Positions 41,147 through 50,343 are shown, counted from the first letter of the stretch. The stretch: 64,000 bases of DNA from Candidatus Bacteroides merdipullorum (GCA_019116045.1 DXCK01000036.1:1-64000), one strand, 5' to 3'. Translations and numbers: made by a program. The notes: a model not told the origin generated them from the sequence alone.

Positions 41147-42505
41147 ATGCATACCCAGAAACCAACGATACACCGCAGCGAATGGCACGGCAAGGCCCGC
41201 CGGCAAATAAGGGAAACGCTTCCCCTGCTCCTGCTGCTGCCGCTGCTGCCGTTCTTCTCGTGCCGGCAAGGGACGGACAGGCCCCTCACGGCCGATGACT
41301 ATTTCCGCCAAGGCCAGGCCCTGCACCGCGAACACTACCTGCTGCGCGCCGCCGACTGCTACCACCAGGCCGCACGCCTGGCCGGACGCGACAGCATGCT
41401 CCACGCACGCCTCAGCCTGGAGCTGGGGCGCATCAACCGCTTCAAACTGCAAGGAAGGGCCGAAGACTCGTGCCTGGACAACGCCCTGCGCATCGCCCGC
41501 GGCTTGCACGACAGTGTGCTGCTGGCCGAGGTGCGGCACGAAAAAGCCCGCTCGCTCATCGCACGCGGCAAGCACGGAACGGCCAAGGCCCTGTTGCAGC
41601 GCGCCTTGCCCCAGCGACCCGAAGCACGCAAAGACCTGGCACGCCTCTTCCTGGCAGAGAGGCAGGCAGACAGCGCCCTGGCCGTGCTGTCGGCGGAAAC
41701 CGCGTCGCCTGCCTGCCGCCTGATGCGGGCGGAAGCTTTCCTGATGCTGGACAGGTACGATTCGGCCCGCTACTACTTGGAGAAGGACAGCGCACAGCTT
41801 TCGTTGCGCGAACGTGTGCAGGCCTGCCGGGACCTGGCACGCCTGGAAGAAGCGACCGGACACCCCGGCCGCGCACTGGCCGAAATGAAACGGCACGCCG
41901 ACCTGCGCGACTCGCTGGCCGCCGACCACCGCGAGGAACTGCAAGAAAAAATAAGCAGTTCGGACGAATACCGCTTGCAACGCGAACGGGCCGAGCGGGC
42001 TGAGCGCGAGCGAGACGCCGGACAGGTGATGTTCTACCGCGTGCTGTCGGCCGCGCTGGCGCTCATCGGGCTGCTGCTGACCCTGTTCATCCGCAACAAA
42101 CGGCGCGAAGCGCACCTGGAACGGCGGCTGCGCCAGCAAGAACTGGAGGCCACGCGACGGAAGCTGGAGTACTACCGCAGCCTCAACGCCATTACCATCC
42201 CCATCCTGTGCGGCAGGCGAAACGAACAGGGCGCCCTGCACCTGGGCGACGACGACTGGGAAGCCGTGACACGCAACACCGATGCCTGCTTCGACCGCTT
42301 CACCGAACGGCTGCGCGCCCATTGCCCGCTGCTGACGGAGGAAGACGTGCGCTTCTGTTGCCTGGTCAAGATGGAACTGCCACTGGCCGTGCTGGCCGAC
42401 ATCTACCACATCGCCAAAGGCAGCATCTCGCGCCGGAAGATGCGGCTGAAGGAAAAGCTGGGCGTGAGCGACGGCTCTTTTGACGAGTTCATCGCCGGGT
42501 TCTGA
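41147..42505 (+). CDS. TPR-TM-HTH membrane regulator, lipoprotein-like
   Basis: The 452-residue protein begins with a 24-residue basic stretch and a hydrophobic core ending in a possible lipobox (LLPFFSC, Cys39). TPR-like helices follow (about 45-285; repeats such as AADCYHQAARLAGRDS and DRYDSARYYLEKDS), then a transmembrane segment (about 294-317, VLSAALALIGLLLTLFI), a coiled coil (RRLRQQELEATRRKLEYYRS) and a C-terminal HTH (AVLADIYHIAKGSISRRKMR). The layout parallels the divergent gene at 40965, so both are probably transmembrane one-component regulators with periplasmic TPR sensors. Targets unknown; the lipoprotein and barrel genes downstream are candidates. Confidence 0.72.
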   Translation: MHTQKPTIHRSEWHGKARRQIRETLPLLLLLPLLPFFSCRQGTDRPLTADDYFRQGQALHREHYLLRAADCYHQAARLAGRDSMLHARLSLELGRINRFKLQGRAEDSCLDNALRIARGLHDSVLLAEVRHEKARSLIARGKHGTAKALLQRALPQRPEARKDLARLFLAERQADSALAVLSAETASPACRLMRAEAFLMLDRYDSARYYLEKDSAQLSLRERVQACRDLARLEEATGHPGRALAEMKRHADLRDSLAADHREELQEKISSSDEYRLQRERAERAERERDAGQVMFYRVLSAALALIGLLLTLFIRNKRREAHLERRLRQQELEATRRKLEYYRSLNAITIPILCGRRNEQGALHLGDDDWEAVTRNTDACFDRFTERLRAHCPLLTEEDVRFCCLVKMELPLAVLADIYHIAKGSISRRKMRLKEKLGVSDGSFDEFIAGF

Positions 42506-42542
42506 CAAAGCGGCGGTTCTCTTCTGCTTTTCTCCGTTCCGA

Positions 42543-42569
42543 AGGCCGATGTACATCGGTCTTTTTTCT
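42543..42569 (+). terminator. Intrinsic terminator after the TPR regulator
   Basis: AGGCCGAT and ATCGGTCT pair around GTAC, directly followed by a run of Ts with one C. Clean, though the loop is minimal. Confidence 0.75.
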
Positions 42570-42644
42570 TTTTATGCTATTTTCCAACGGTTTACGCATT
42601 TCCTTTGTACATCGTGTTTCCTTGGGTGAGCAGAAATCTCACCG

Positions 42645-42652
42645 TAACTTTG
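42645..42652 (+). promoter_or_regulatory. -7 box (TAACTTTG) for the small lipoprotein gene
   Basis: CCGTAACTTTGCCGCC lies 37 bases before 42689, with a TTG about 20 bases upstream. Confidence 0.55.
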
Positions 42653-42688
42653 CCGCCGAAAACCTAACCAAAAAACGAAGAAAGAAGT

Positions 42689-43093
42689 ATGAAAAAGTTT
42701 TGCACAACCCTCGTGTCCTGCCTGCTGCTGTCGTCGTGCTGCACGCTCTTCACAGACACGAAACAAACCATCACCTTCCGTGCGCCGAACGGCACGAAGA
42801 TTTACGACGCCAACAACAATGTCAAAGTGGCCGAAGTGACCAGCAACCAGACGGTCACCGCCCGCCTGCGCAAACGGCGTGAAGAACGCATACTGGTCGC
42901 CCAACTGCCGGGCCACCTGCCTACGACCTTCGCCCTGGAGCCGGCGTTCAACACCACCGCCCTCTGGAACCTGCTGTTCTGGCCGGGCTTCCTGGTTGAC
43001 TTCGTCTCGCAGAAGATGTTCAAGTGGGACGAAACGGTCATCCCCATCGAACTGGAGCCGGACGTAGATGCCGAGAAATATTGTAACGACTGA
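42689..43093 (+). CDS. Small lipoprotein, PEGA-like
   Basis: The 134-residue lipoprotein (LVSCLLLSSCCTLFTD) has a beta-rich N-terminal part (QTITFRAPNGTKIYDANNNV, then EVTSNQTVTARLRKRRE) resembling a PEGA-type surface domain. A hydrophobic stretch follows (ALWNLLFWPGFLVDFVSQKM), predicted to be membrane-associated, then an acidic tail. Proteins of this shape are found in several Bacteroides as uncharacterised lipoproteins. It shares a unit with the barrel gene 41 bases downstream. Confidence 0.6.
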   Translation: MKKFCTTLVSCLLLSSCCTLFTDTKQTITFRAPNGTKIYDANNNVKVAEVTSNQTVTARLRKRREERILVAQLPGHLPTTFALEPAFNTTALWNLLFWPGFLVDFVSQKMFKWDETVIPIELEPDVDAEKYCND

Positions 43094-43133
43094 CCCTTCT
43101 TCTTTTTAACCATTCACCTAAACAACCCAAACT

Positions 43134-43841
43134 ATGAACATGAAGAAGCAGGCCCGCTTTTTGATACTGGCCGTTTTCTTACTGACAACCACCCAACGCG
43201 CACAAGGACAAGAAGAACAAAAAGGAGAGCAAAGTCAACGGTGGGACTTCGAGGTGAGCGGCGCGCTCAATAACTACGACCTGTGGGAGATAGAAGCATC
43301 GGCCACCTACCACGCCTTCCGCCACGCCGGACTGACCCTGAGCCTATGGTCTGCCGGTGAAATCCATAGCCGGTCTTTCGGCGGCACCACTGCCGACCAG
43401 CGCTGGCGCTGGCAAAGCGACAACGATTCGCCCATCTGTTGCCTGGCCCTGCGGCCCTCTGTCCGATTGAGCACGCCTGTCTGGTGGGTAGGACGCGACC
43501 GGGACTGCGGGCTCAGCCTGGCCCTGTCGCCGGGCCTTACCCTGCCTCTTCCGCCTAACCGAACCTTACAGATAGATTACTTTCCGAACCAACCCGGTGC
43601 GTGGACAGCCATCCGCTCCGAACGTGTGAAGAACCACGGCGCACGGTGGCTGTTTCCCCACGCCCGGGTAGCGGTCTGCGTAATGATAGAAGAACACCTG
43701 CGGCTGTCGCTCGGCTACACCTGCTCCGGCTTTGACCCCTACCAGGGCGTGCGTTCCATCGCGGTGGAAGGCCAACGCCTGGACATCGAACGCCACAAGC
43801 TGATGCACAGCGTGTCGCTGGCAGTGGGAATCTGCTTCTGA
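43134..43841 (+). CDS. Small outer-membrane beta-barrel protein, function unknown
   Basis: The 235-residue protein has a signal peptide (FLILAVFLLTTTQRAQG) and alternating amphipathic strands rich in Trp, Tyr and Phe (WDFEVSGALNNYDLWEIEAS, HAGLTLSLWSAGEIHS, DCGLSLALSPGLTLPLP), ending SVSLAVGICF with a terminal Phe, the usual barrel signal. Eight to ten strands would fit. No enzymatic motif. It is probably co-transcribed with the lipoprotein before it. Two Met codons (43134, 43140) are possible starts. Confidence 0.6.
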   Translation: MNMKKQARFLILAVFLLTTTQRAQGQEEQKGEQSQRWDFEVSGALNNYDLWEIEASATYHAFRHAGLTLSLWSAGEIHSRSFGGTTADQRWRWQSDNDSPICCLALRPSVRLSTPVWWVGRDRDCGLSLALSPGLTLPLPPNRTLQIDYFPNQPGAWTAIRSERVKNHGARWLFPHARVAVCVMIEEHLRLSLGYTCSGFDPYQGVRSIAVEGQRLDIERHKLMHSVSLAVGICF

Positions 43842-43896
43842 CCCTCAAAAACGAAGAAAATTGCGGCTGACAGGCACGCGGCATCCACATATTCCG

Positions 43897-43904
43897 TATC
43901 TTTG
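43897..43904 (+). promoter_or_regulatory. -7 box (TATCTTTG) for the winged-helix regulator
   Basis: CCGTATCTTTGCCACGC lies 31 bases before 43935. Confidence 0.55.
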
Positions 43905-43934
43905 CCACGCATAACAACATAGCCGTAGAAGAAC

Positions 43935-44789
43935 ATGAGTCCGCATAAGTCATTACTCGCCCCCCTGCTGTTGGCCATACTGGCATTGGCCTTCGGCTAC
44001 CGAAGCTACACACAGACCGAACGCTTCATCGCCGCCGATCTGAGCCAGGCCGTGCGCCGCGCCGTGTTGCAACAGCGCGATTTGTCCCAACAGCCCGACA
44101 CCCTCCGCGCCTACATCCGGTTGAGCCAGAGCATGGATGCCCCCGTCACCGTGACGGGAGCCAACCCGGCCTTCGCCCAGGCCCTGACCTTAGAGGGATT
44201 GCGCCGACGCGCCGTGCTGACCGTCCAACTGTCCGATGCCGGCACGACCCCCGTGCCCGAAGGCTGCCTGGCCAGCGACACCGTGCTGTGGCTGGCGCCC
44301 GAAGCCGACGGGGTCGTGCTGTCCTTCCGCGGTTATGCACGCTGCACGCCTTGGTTCATCCTGAGCCAGTCCGACCAGCTCACGGCCGGCCTCCTGCTGC
44401 TGGCTGCCCTGCTATGGGGCGGATGGACCTTGGCCTACCGGAGAAGACGTGCCACCACCCCTCCGACGGACGAGACCACCGACGACGAGGGCCTCATCAC
44501 GCTGGGCAACCTCTCGCTCTCCATGCGCGACGACTGTTTCTACGACGAACACCGCGAACGCCTGCACCTAACGCCCATGCAGCATGCACTGATGGAGATG
44601 TTCTACCTGAACGAAGCCCACCGCCTGACCAAGCCGCACATCTGCCGCGCCCTCTGGCCCGGCAAGGACAACGCCGACGAGACGCTCTACACCCTCATCC
44701 GCCGCCTCAAGCCCATTGTCGAGGCACACAGCAACCTGCGCATCAGCAGCGACCGCGGCCGGGCCTACGTGTTGGAGGTCGGCGAATAG
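43935..44789 (+). CDS. Membrane-anchored winged-helix regulator (reversed ToxR layout)
   Basis: The 284-residue protein has an N-terminal transmembrane anchor (LLLAILALAFGY, about 8-22), a periplasmic domain of about 125 residues, a second transmembrane helix (about 150-170, TAGLLLLAALLWGGWTLAY) and a C-terminal OmpR/PhoB-type winged helix (about 190-283; LHLTPMQHALMEMFYLN, then DETLYTLIRRLKPIVE and ISSDRGRAYVLEV). In ToxR and CadC the winged helix is N-terminal; here it is C-terminal, so the protein is a reversed version that can carry periplasmic signals to DNA without a kinase. It lies 120 bases upstream of a TonB-type barrel gene, a likely target or partner. Confidence 0.8.
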   Translation: MSPHKSLLAPLLLAILALAFGYRSYTQTERFIAADLSQAVRRAVLQQRDLSQQPDTLRAYIRLSQSMDAPVTVTGANPAFAQALTLEGLRRRAVLTVQLSDAGTTPVPEGCLASDTVLWLAPEADGVVLSFRGYARCTPWFILSQSDQLTAGLLLLAALLWGGWTLAYRRRRATTPPTDETTDDEGLITLGNLSLSMRDDCFYDEHRERLHLTPMQHALMEMFYLNEAHRLTKPHICRALWPGKDNADETLYTLIRRLKPIVEAHSNLRISSDRGRAYVLEVGE

Positions 44790-44909
44790 GCTTCCACTCG
44801 GGCTCCGACCGGTTGTCAGACAAATGTCAGGCAAGTATCAGCCTTTTGTTTCCGCCCGTCGGCCAACGCTTTCCTACCTTCGCGCCGTAAACCCAAAAGA
44901 CGCGAAAAT

Positions 44910-47273
44910 ATGCTCAGACAACTTTGCTTGGGCTGCCTCCTGGTGCTGACGGCAGGAGGCCTACTCACAGCCCAGACCCTTCCGACCCCAGCCGACAGCA
45001 TACCTGCCCTGCACGGACGGGTGCAGACCACCGAAGGCACGCCTGTCGAACTGGCCAACGTCGTCCTGCTCAGTGCCGCAGACTCCACCTTCCTGCAAGG
45101 CACATGCAGCCGCGCAGACGGCAGCTTCGCTCTCTCTCCCGCCTCGCCGGGACGCTACCTGCTCCAAGTGTCGTGCGTGGGCTACGAGACCCTGCTCCGA
45201 CCCACCGACGGACAGAGCAGCATCACCTGCACGCTCCAGGCTGTTTCGACGGCGCTGGACGAAACCGTCATTACTGCCCGCCGCCCGCAATATCGGCTGA
45301 AACAGGGCGGCACGCTGGAGACCGACGTGCGCCACAGTCTGCTGGCACGCCTGGAGACAGCCGCCGACGTACTGGCGCGCCTGCCCGGCATACGCGGTTC
45401 GGCCGAAGAAGGCTTCACGGTCTTCAGCAAGGGAACGCCACTTATCTATATAGACAACAGACGGCTGCAAGACGTGACGGAGCTGCTCCGGCTGAACGCT
45501 GCCGACATCGACCGCGTGGAGTTGCTGACCAACCCCGGGCCGGAATACGACGCCGAGGTGAAAGCCGTCATCCGCATCCACACCATCCGGGGACGGGACG
45601 ATGGCTGGGGCGGCAACGTGCGCCTGGCCATGACGCAGGGCCGACGCCCGGGGCACGCCGAGCAAGCAGGCGTGAACTACCAGCGCGGCGGCCTGTCGGT
45701 GCAGGCTTCGGCCTATGGATACTTGAGCCAGGAACGGATGGGGAGGGACGCGCGCTACCTCATCGCCCCGGCCGACGGCAGCGGACAGACACGCGACGTG
45801 CGCGACACGTTCGACCGCCGGCTGAAGGGCCACTCGCTGGGCACCTCGGCCAGCGTGGACTATGCGTTCAACCCGCGGCACAGCGTGGGGGCGTCGTACC
45901 AATTCTTCCGCACGCCCGACCTGCGGATGGCGTTCGACTCGTGGTATGCCACCATGCAGCCCGACGGCACGCCGGAGGAACGGACGGACAAGACGTCGCA
46001 CAACCTGATGCAGAACACGTCGCACCAGCTCAATGCCTACTACCAGGGCGACGCGAAGGACTGGCACATCGACCTGACCGCCGACGCCCTCATCGGCAGC
46101 AGCCTGGACACGCAGCAGGCACACGAGATGCACGACGACGGCACGGAGCAGGAGATTGACAGCCGCAACCGTTCGCGCAACCGGCTCTTCGCCGCCAAGC
46201 TCATCGTGAGCCATCCGCTGGGACGGGGAACGCTGAAATTCGGCGCGGACCACACCTTCATCCGCCGACGCGACCGCTTCCTGAACCCGCAAGACCTGCT
46301 GCCCACCACGGACAGCCGCATCGACGAGCGGAAGACGGCCGCCTTCGCGCAGTATGTGCTGAACGTGGGAAAGGTGAGCGCGTCTGCCGGCCTGCGCTAC
46401 GAACACGCCCGTTCGCGCTACTACGAGCAAGGCATCCTCGTGCCCGAACAGAGCCGCACCTACGACGACTGGCTGCCCACACTCTCCGCGGACTTCCCCT
46501 TGGGCAAGGTGCAGGCCAGCCTGAGCTACACGGCCAAGACCACCCGGCCGAACTTCATGCAACTCCGCAGTTCGATGAACTACAACAACCGGTATATATA
46601 CGAGGGTGGTAATCCCCTGCTCCAACCGGAGACGGTGCACAACGTGCAGTTGCTTCTGCTGTGGCAGTGGCTCCAAGGCAGCGTGAGCTACACGCGGCGG
46701 CGGAACGCGATAGAGTTTCAGTCGCGGGACTACGAGGGCGATGCGGACGTGGTGCTGTTCTCGTCGGCCAACTATCCGAGGCTGGAAACGCTGGACGTTT
46801 CCTTGTTCGCCTCGCCGAAGATAGGGTGCTGGGAGCCGACGTGGGGAGCGCTCTTCATGCAGCCGTTTTTCAGTGTGATGAACGAGGGCGTACGCCGGCG
46901 GCTGAACCGGGCATCGGTCTACGTCGTGTGGCGCAACAACTGGACGCTGCCGGGCGGATGGATGCTCTCGCTGGATGCTTCGGCGCAGACCCGGGGCGAC
47001 CAGGGAACGGCGCGCATCGACAGATTCTGGGCCATGGACGCGGCCGTGCGCCGCTCGTGGCTGGATGGACGGCTGACGCTCTCGCTGCAGGGGCAGGACC
47101 TGTGGAATACGCGGCGCGTCAATACGCAACTGTTCGGTTCGCGCCTGACCTACGAACGGCAGACTCGGCCCGACTCGCGGCGCTTCCTGCTGACGGTGAG
47201 CTACCGCTTCCGCGCCGAAGGCAAGGCTTATCGGGGAAAACCGGCGGCGGCAGACGACTTGAGAAGGTTGTAA
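44910..47273 (+). CDS. TonB-receptor-like outer-membrane beta-barrel protein
   Basis: The 787-residue protein has a signal peptide (CLLVLTAGGLLTAQ), a carboxypeptidase-regulatory-like domain (about 33-110, ALHGRVQTTEGTPVELANVV), a plug-like domain (DVLARLPGIRGSAEEGFTVF, then DIDRVELLTNPGPEYDAEVK) and a long barrel ending FLLTVSYRFR with a 20-residue polar tail. It matches the outer-membrane beta-barrel family 3 group rather than SusC or classical siderophore receptors; the tail past the last strand means the terminal Phe is missing. Substrate unknown. It follows the winged-helix regulator. Confidence 0.82.
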   Translation: MLRQLCLGCLLVLTAGGLLTAQTLPTPADSIPALHGRVQTTEGTPVELANVVLLSAADSTFLQGTCSRADGSFALSPASPGRYLLQVSCVGYETLLRPTDGQSSITCTLQAVSTALDETVITARRPQYRLKQGGTLETDVRHSLLARLETAADVLARLPGIRGSAEEGFTVFSKGTPLIYIDNRRLQDVTELLRLNAADIDRVELLTNPGPEYDAEVKAVIRIHTIRGRDDGWGGNVRLAMTQGRRPGHAEQAGVNYQRGGLSVQASAYGYLSQERMGRDARYLIAPADGSGQTRDVRDTFDRRLKGHSLGTSASVDYAFNPRHSVGASYQFFRTPDLRMAFDSWYATMQPDGTPEERTDKTSHNLMQNTSHQLNAYYQGDAKDWHIDLTADALIGSSLDTQQAHEMHDDGTEQEIDSRNRSRNRLFAAKLIVSHPLGRGTLKFGADHTFIRRRDRFLNPQDLLPTTDSRIDERKTAAFAQYVLNVGKVSASAGLRYEHARSRYYEQGILVPEQSRTYDDWLPTLSADFPLGKVQASLSYTAKTTRPNFMQLRSSMNYNNRYIYEGGNPLLQPETVHNVQLLLLWQWLQGSVSYTRRRNAIEFQSRDYEGDADVVLFSSANYPRLETLDVSLFASPKIGCWEPTWGALFMQPFFSVMNEGVRRRLNRASVYVVWRNNWTLPGGWMLSLDASAQTRGDQGTARIDRFWAMDAAVRRSWLDGRLTLSLQGQDLWNTRRVNTQLFGSRLTYERQTRPDSRRFLLTVSYRFRAEGKAYRGKPAAADDLRRL

Positions 47274-47289
47274 AAGAAAGGTTTGCTCT

Positions 47290-47413
47290 GTCATTTCGAG
47301 TGGAGCGCAGCGGAATCGAGAAATCTCACTATGCGCAGAAAAGACACGAGGGAAATAAGCGAAAGACGTTAGGGAGATGTCTCGACTACGCTGCGCTTCG
47401 CTCGACATGACAG
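47290..47413. repeat. Palindromic interspersed repeat, copy 3 (diverged)
   Basis: Starts GTCATTTCGAGTGGAGCG and ends GCTTCGCTCGACATGACAG, with an imperfectly paired centre. Longer and more diverged than copies 1 and 2. It lies just downstream of the TonB-type barrel gene. The rest of the 47274-47618 spacer carries the promoter at 47561 and no gene. Confidence 0.8.
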
Positions 47414-47560
47414 GAAGCGATATTTATCTGCACTTGAAGCCAAGGACATCCCCTGAGTTACCATTCATCGAGCAGTGCTTCTACAGGTCTTTATAAAACG
47501 TCCACGGGTAAAGATACGGAAAAAAAGAAAGATATTGTTGGAATACGAGAAACTTTGTCT

Positions 47561-47568
47561 TACTTTTG
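47561..47568 (+). promoter_or_regulatory. -7 box (TACTTTTG) for the XRE-cupin gene
   Basis: GTCTTACTTTTGCACC lies about 50 bases before 47619; TTG at 47538-47540 is a possible -33 element with 20-base spacing. Confidence 0.55.
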
Positions 47569-47618
47569 CACCACAGTGAAACAGTTAGATACCGAAAACA
47601 CATCAGAACAACACAACT

Positions 47619-48194
47619 ATGGATACAAGTAAGATTGTGGGCGCAAAGATAAGGACGCTCCGCGAAAGCCGCCGCATCAGCCTGGAGGAACTCGCACAAC
47701 GCTCGGGGCTGGCCGTCGAGCAAGTAGAACGCATCGAGAACAACATCGACCTCCCTTCCCTGGCGCCACTCATCAAGATTGCCCGTGTGCTGGGCGTCCG
47801 CCTGGGCACGTTCCTGGACGACCAAGACGAGACGGGACCCAGCGTATGCCGCCACAACGAAGCGGGCGATACCATCAGCTTCTCGAACAACGCCATACAA
47901 AGCCGCAAGCACATGGAGTACCACTCGCTCTCGCGTGCGAAAGCCGACCGGCACATGGAGCCTTTCATCATCGACGTGGCGGCCACGGAAGACACAGACT
48001 TCGTACTGTCGTCGCACGAGGGCGAGGAGTTCATCTACGTCCTCGAGGGACAAATGGAAATCTGTTACGGCAAACACACCTACCTGCTGGAGCCGGGCGA
48101 CAGCATCTACTACGACTCCATCGTGCCCCACCACGTGCACGGCTACGAGGGACAGGCCGCCAAAATCCTGGCCGTGGTCTACACACCCGTCTGA
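47619..48194 (+). CDS. XRE-cupin transcriptional regulator
   Basis: The 191-residue protein has an HTH of the XRE family (about 8-62, KIRTLRESRRISLEELAQRS, then LAVEQVERIENN) and a C-terminal cupin (about 110-187, MEPFIIDVAATEDTD, EEFIYVLEGQMEICYGKHTY, LEPGDSIYYDSIVPHHVHGY). The cupin His residues are present, so small-ligand or metal binding is possible. In Bacteroides this regulator is regularly paired with an acyl-CoA ligase gene, here 141 bases downstream. It likely senses a fatty-acid-related ligand and controls the ligase; that is inferred from pairing. Confidence 0.88.
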   Translation: MDTSKIVGAKIRTLRESRRISLEELAQRSGLAVEQVERIENNIDLPSLAPLIKIARVLGVRLGTFLDDQDETGPSVCRHNEAGDTISFSNNAIQSRKHMEYHSLSRAKADRHMEPFIIDVAATEDTDFVLSSHEGEEFIYVLEGQMEICYGKHTYLLEPGDSIYYDSIVPHHVHGYEGQAAKILAVVYTPV

Positions 48195-48208
48195 CCCCTC
48201 GCGAACCC

Positions 48209-48238
48209 GCTTCGGCTCTTGCCCGCAAGAGCCGAAGC
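48209..48238. terminator. Perfect 14-bp hairpin between XRE-cupin and ligase
   Basis: GCTTCGGCTCTTGC pairs perfectly with GCAAGAGCCGAAGC around a two-base loop. No T run follows, so it may be a processing or attenuation hairpin rather than a full terminator. A second palindrome, GCTTCGTGTGCGCACGAAGC, lies at about 48259-48278. Confidence 0.6.
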
Positions 48239-48335
48239 CCGTGCGAAACAGAGACACGCTTCGTGTGCGCACGAAGCAGCGCCCCCGTGCGCCACAGAAA
48301 AATCTTCATTCACCATTCATCATTCTGCATCAGAA

Positions 48336-49982
48336 ATGTTATTCGAACGCACCCTCGGCCAATGGCTGGAACATTGGGCCGAAACGACTCCCGACAAAGA
48401 ATACATCGTCTACTCCGACCGCAACCTGCGCTTCACCTGGAGCCAATTCAACCAGCGGGTGGACGACATGGCGCGCGGCCTCATCGGCATCGGCGTCACC
48501 CGCGGCACGCATGTGGGCATCTGGGCCGCTAACGTGCCAGACTGGCTTACACTGCTGTATGCCTGTGCCAAGATAGGGGCGGTCTATGTCACCGTCAACA
48601 CCAGTTACAAACAAGCAGAGCTGGAGTACCTCTGCCGCGACTCGGACATGCACACGCTGTGCATCGTCAACGGCGAGAAGGACAGCGACTTCGTACAGAT
48701 GACCTACGAGATGCTGCCCGAACTGCGCACCTGCCAGCGCGGACATCTGCAGAGCGAGCGCTTCCCCCGCATGAGGAACGTGGTCTACGTGGGACAGGAG
48801 AAACACCGCGGCATGTACACCACGCACGAACTCCTGCTCTTGGGCGAAAACACACCCGACGGCGAGCTGGAGCGGCTCAAGGCGCAGGTGACGTGCCACG
48901 ACGTGGTGAACATGCAATACACCAGCGGCACCACGGGCTTCCCCAAAGGGGTGATGCTGACGCACTACAACATAGCGAACAACGGCTTTCTGACCGGCGA
49001 ACACATGAAGTTCACGCAAGACGACAAACTCTGCGTCTGCGTCCCGCTGTTCCACTGCTTCGGCGTGGTGCTGGCCACGATGAACTGCCTGACGCACGGC
49101 TGCACGGAGGTGATGGTCGAGCGGTTCGACCCGCTGGTGGTCCTGGCCTCGGTGCACAAAGAGCGCTGCACGGCACTCTACGGCGTGCCCACCATGTTCA
49201 TCGCCGAGCTGCACCACCCGATGTTCGACCTGTTCGACCTGTCGAGCCTGCGCACGGGCATCATGGCCGGGTCGCTCTGCCCGGTGGAGCTGATGAAGCA
49301 GGTGGAGGAGAAGATGTTCATGCGCGTGACGAGCGTCTACGGACTGACCGAGACGTCGCCCGGCATGACGCACAGCCGCATCGACGACCCCGCCGAAGCC
49401 AGATACACGACGGTAGGCCGCGACTTTGAACATACCGAAGTGCGGGTCATCGACCCGGACACCGGCCGCGAGTGTCCTCCGGGCGTGCAGGGCGAAATGT
49501 GCTGCCGGGGCTACAACGTGATGAAGGGTTACTACAAACGCCCCGAAGCCACGGCCGAGGTCATCGACGCCGAAGGCTTCCTGCACTCGGGCGACCTGGG
49601 CGTGAAGGACGAACAGGGCTACTACCGCATCACCGGACGCATCAAAGACATGATTATCCGCGGCGGAGAGAACATTTACCCGCGGGAAATCGAAGAGTTC
49701 CTCTACCAGATGCCCGGCGTACGGGACGTGCAGGTGGCCGGCATACCCTCGCCCAAGTACGGCGAGGCGGTGGGCGCCTTCATCATCCTGAAGGAAGGCG
49801 TCGAGATGGAAGAGAGCGACGTGCGCGACTTCTGCACGGGCAAAATCGCGCGGTACAAGATACCGAAGTACATCTTCTTCGTGCCGCAGTTCCCCATGAC
49901 CGGAAGCGGCAAGATTCAGAAGTTCAAGCTGAAGGACCTGGGGCTGGAGCTGTGCCGCAAGCAGGGCATCGAAATCGTCTGA
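48336..49982 (+). CDS. AMP-binding acyl-CoA ligase
   Basis: The 548-residue ligase activates a carboxylic acid via an acyl-adenylate. The AMP-binding P-loop is [13 protein letters not shown] (about residue 194), with the ATP motif [11 protein letters not shown] and hinge [20 protein letters not shown]; the catalytic Lys is in [11 protein letters not shown] near the C terminus. Length fits medium/long-chain fatty-acid ligases. The start at 48336 begins the conserved N terminus. It is linked to the XRE-cupin regulator. Confidence 0.92.
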   Translation: MLFERTLGQWLEHWAETTPDKEYIVYSDRNLRFTWSQFNQRVDDMARGLIGIGVTRGTHVGIWAANVPDWLTLLYACAKIGAVYVTVNTSYKQAELEYLCRDSDMHTLCIVNGEKDSDFVQMTYEMLPELRTCQRGHLQSERFPRMRNVVYVGQEKHRGMYTTHELLLLGENTPDGELERLKAQVTCHDVVNMQYTSGTTGFPKGVMLTHYNIANNGFLTGEHMKFTQDDKLCVCVPLFHCFGVVLATMNCLTHGCTEVMVERFDPLVVLASVHKERCTALYGVPTMFIAELHHPMFDLFDLSSLRTGIMAGSLCPVELMKQVEEKMFMRVTSVYGLTETSPGMTHSRIDDPAEARYTTVGRDFEHTEVRVIDPDTGRECPPGVQGEMCCRGYNVMKGYYKRPEATAEVIDAEGFLHSGDLGVKDEQGYYRITGRIKDMIIRGGENIYPREIEEFLYQMPGVRDVQVAGIPSPKYGEAVGAFIILKEGVEMEESDVRDFCTGKIARYKIPKYIFFVPQFPMTGSGKIQKFKLKDLGLELCRKQGIEIV

Positions 49983-49992
49983 ATACAAAAAA

Positions 49993-50058
49993 GGCGCGGA
50001 CAGTTTCCCGTCCGCGCCGTCAGGAAAAGGGAGGAGGCGGTGAATCCTCCCTTTTTCC
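49993..50058. terminator. Double bidirectional terminator (ligase/wHTH)
   Basis: Two consecutive hairpins lie here: GGCGCGGAC/GTCCGCGCC (49993-50018), preceded by an A run, and GGAAAAGGGAGGA with TCCTCCCTTTTTCC (50023-50058), ending in a T-rich tail. They separate converging genes. Confidence 0.85.
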
Positions 50059-50283
50059 TTATCCTATATACAGGTTCAATTCCAGGTACAGATAGTCATG
50101 TCCGTCCACCTGGCTCGTTTCAAACTGAATCTTGTCCTCCCGCGCCAGCCAACCGATGGCGGCATTGAGGTCGCGGTCGGACAAACCTGTCGCATCCTTC
50201 AGTTCGTTGTACTCCCACTTTCTGTTGTGGTCTAAGAGACGCCATATCAAACCGGCGTTTTGTCCGATAGTCTGTGAATCCAT
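50059..50283 (-). CDS. Small winged-helix protein (DUF2582)
   Basis: The 74-residue protein begins MDSQTIGQNAGLIWRLLDHN and contains a winged helix (EYNELKDATGLSDRDLNAAI, then GWLAREDKIQF), matching the DUF2582 family of short winged-helix proteins common in Bacteroidetes and archaea. Its partner and DNA target are unknown. It stands alone, with a -7 box at 50336-50343. Confidence 0.85.
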   Translation of the reverse strand: MDSQTIGQNAGLIWRLLDHNRKWEYNELKDATGLSDRDLNAAIGWLAREDKIQFETSQVDGHDYLYLELNLYIG

Positions 50284-50335
50284 GATAATAACAGTTTAAA
50301 GGTAAATGCAAATAAGGTTATAGTAATTTGTCAGC

Positions 50336-50343
50336 CAAAGATA
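50336..50343 (-). promoter_or_regulatory. -7 box (TATCTTTG) for the wHTH gene
   Basis: The minus strand reads GCTTATCTTTGGCTG, 53 bases before the start at 50283. Confidence 0.55.
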
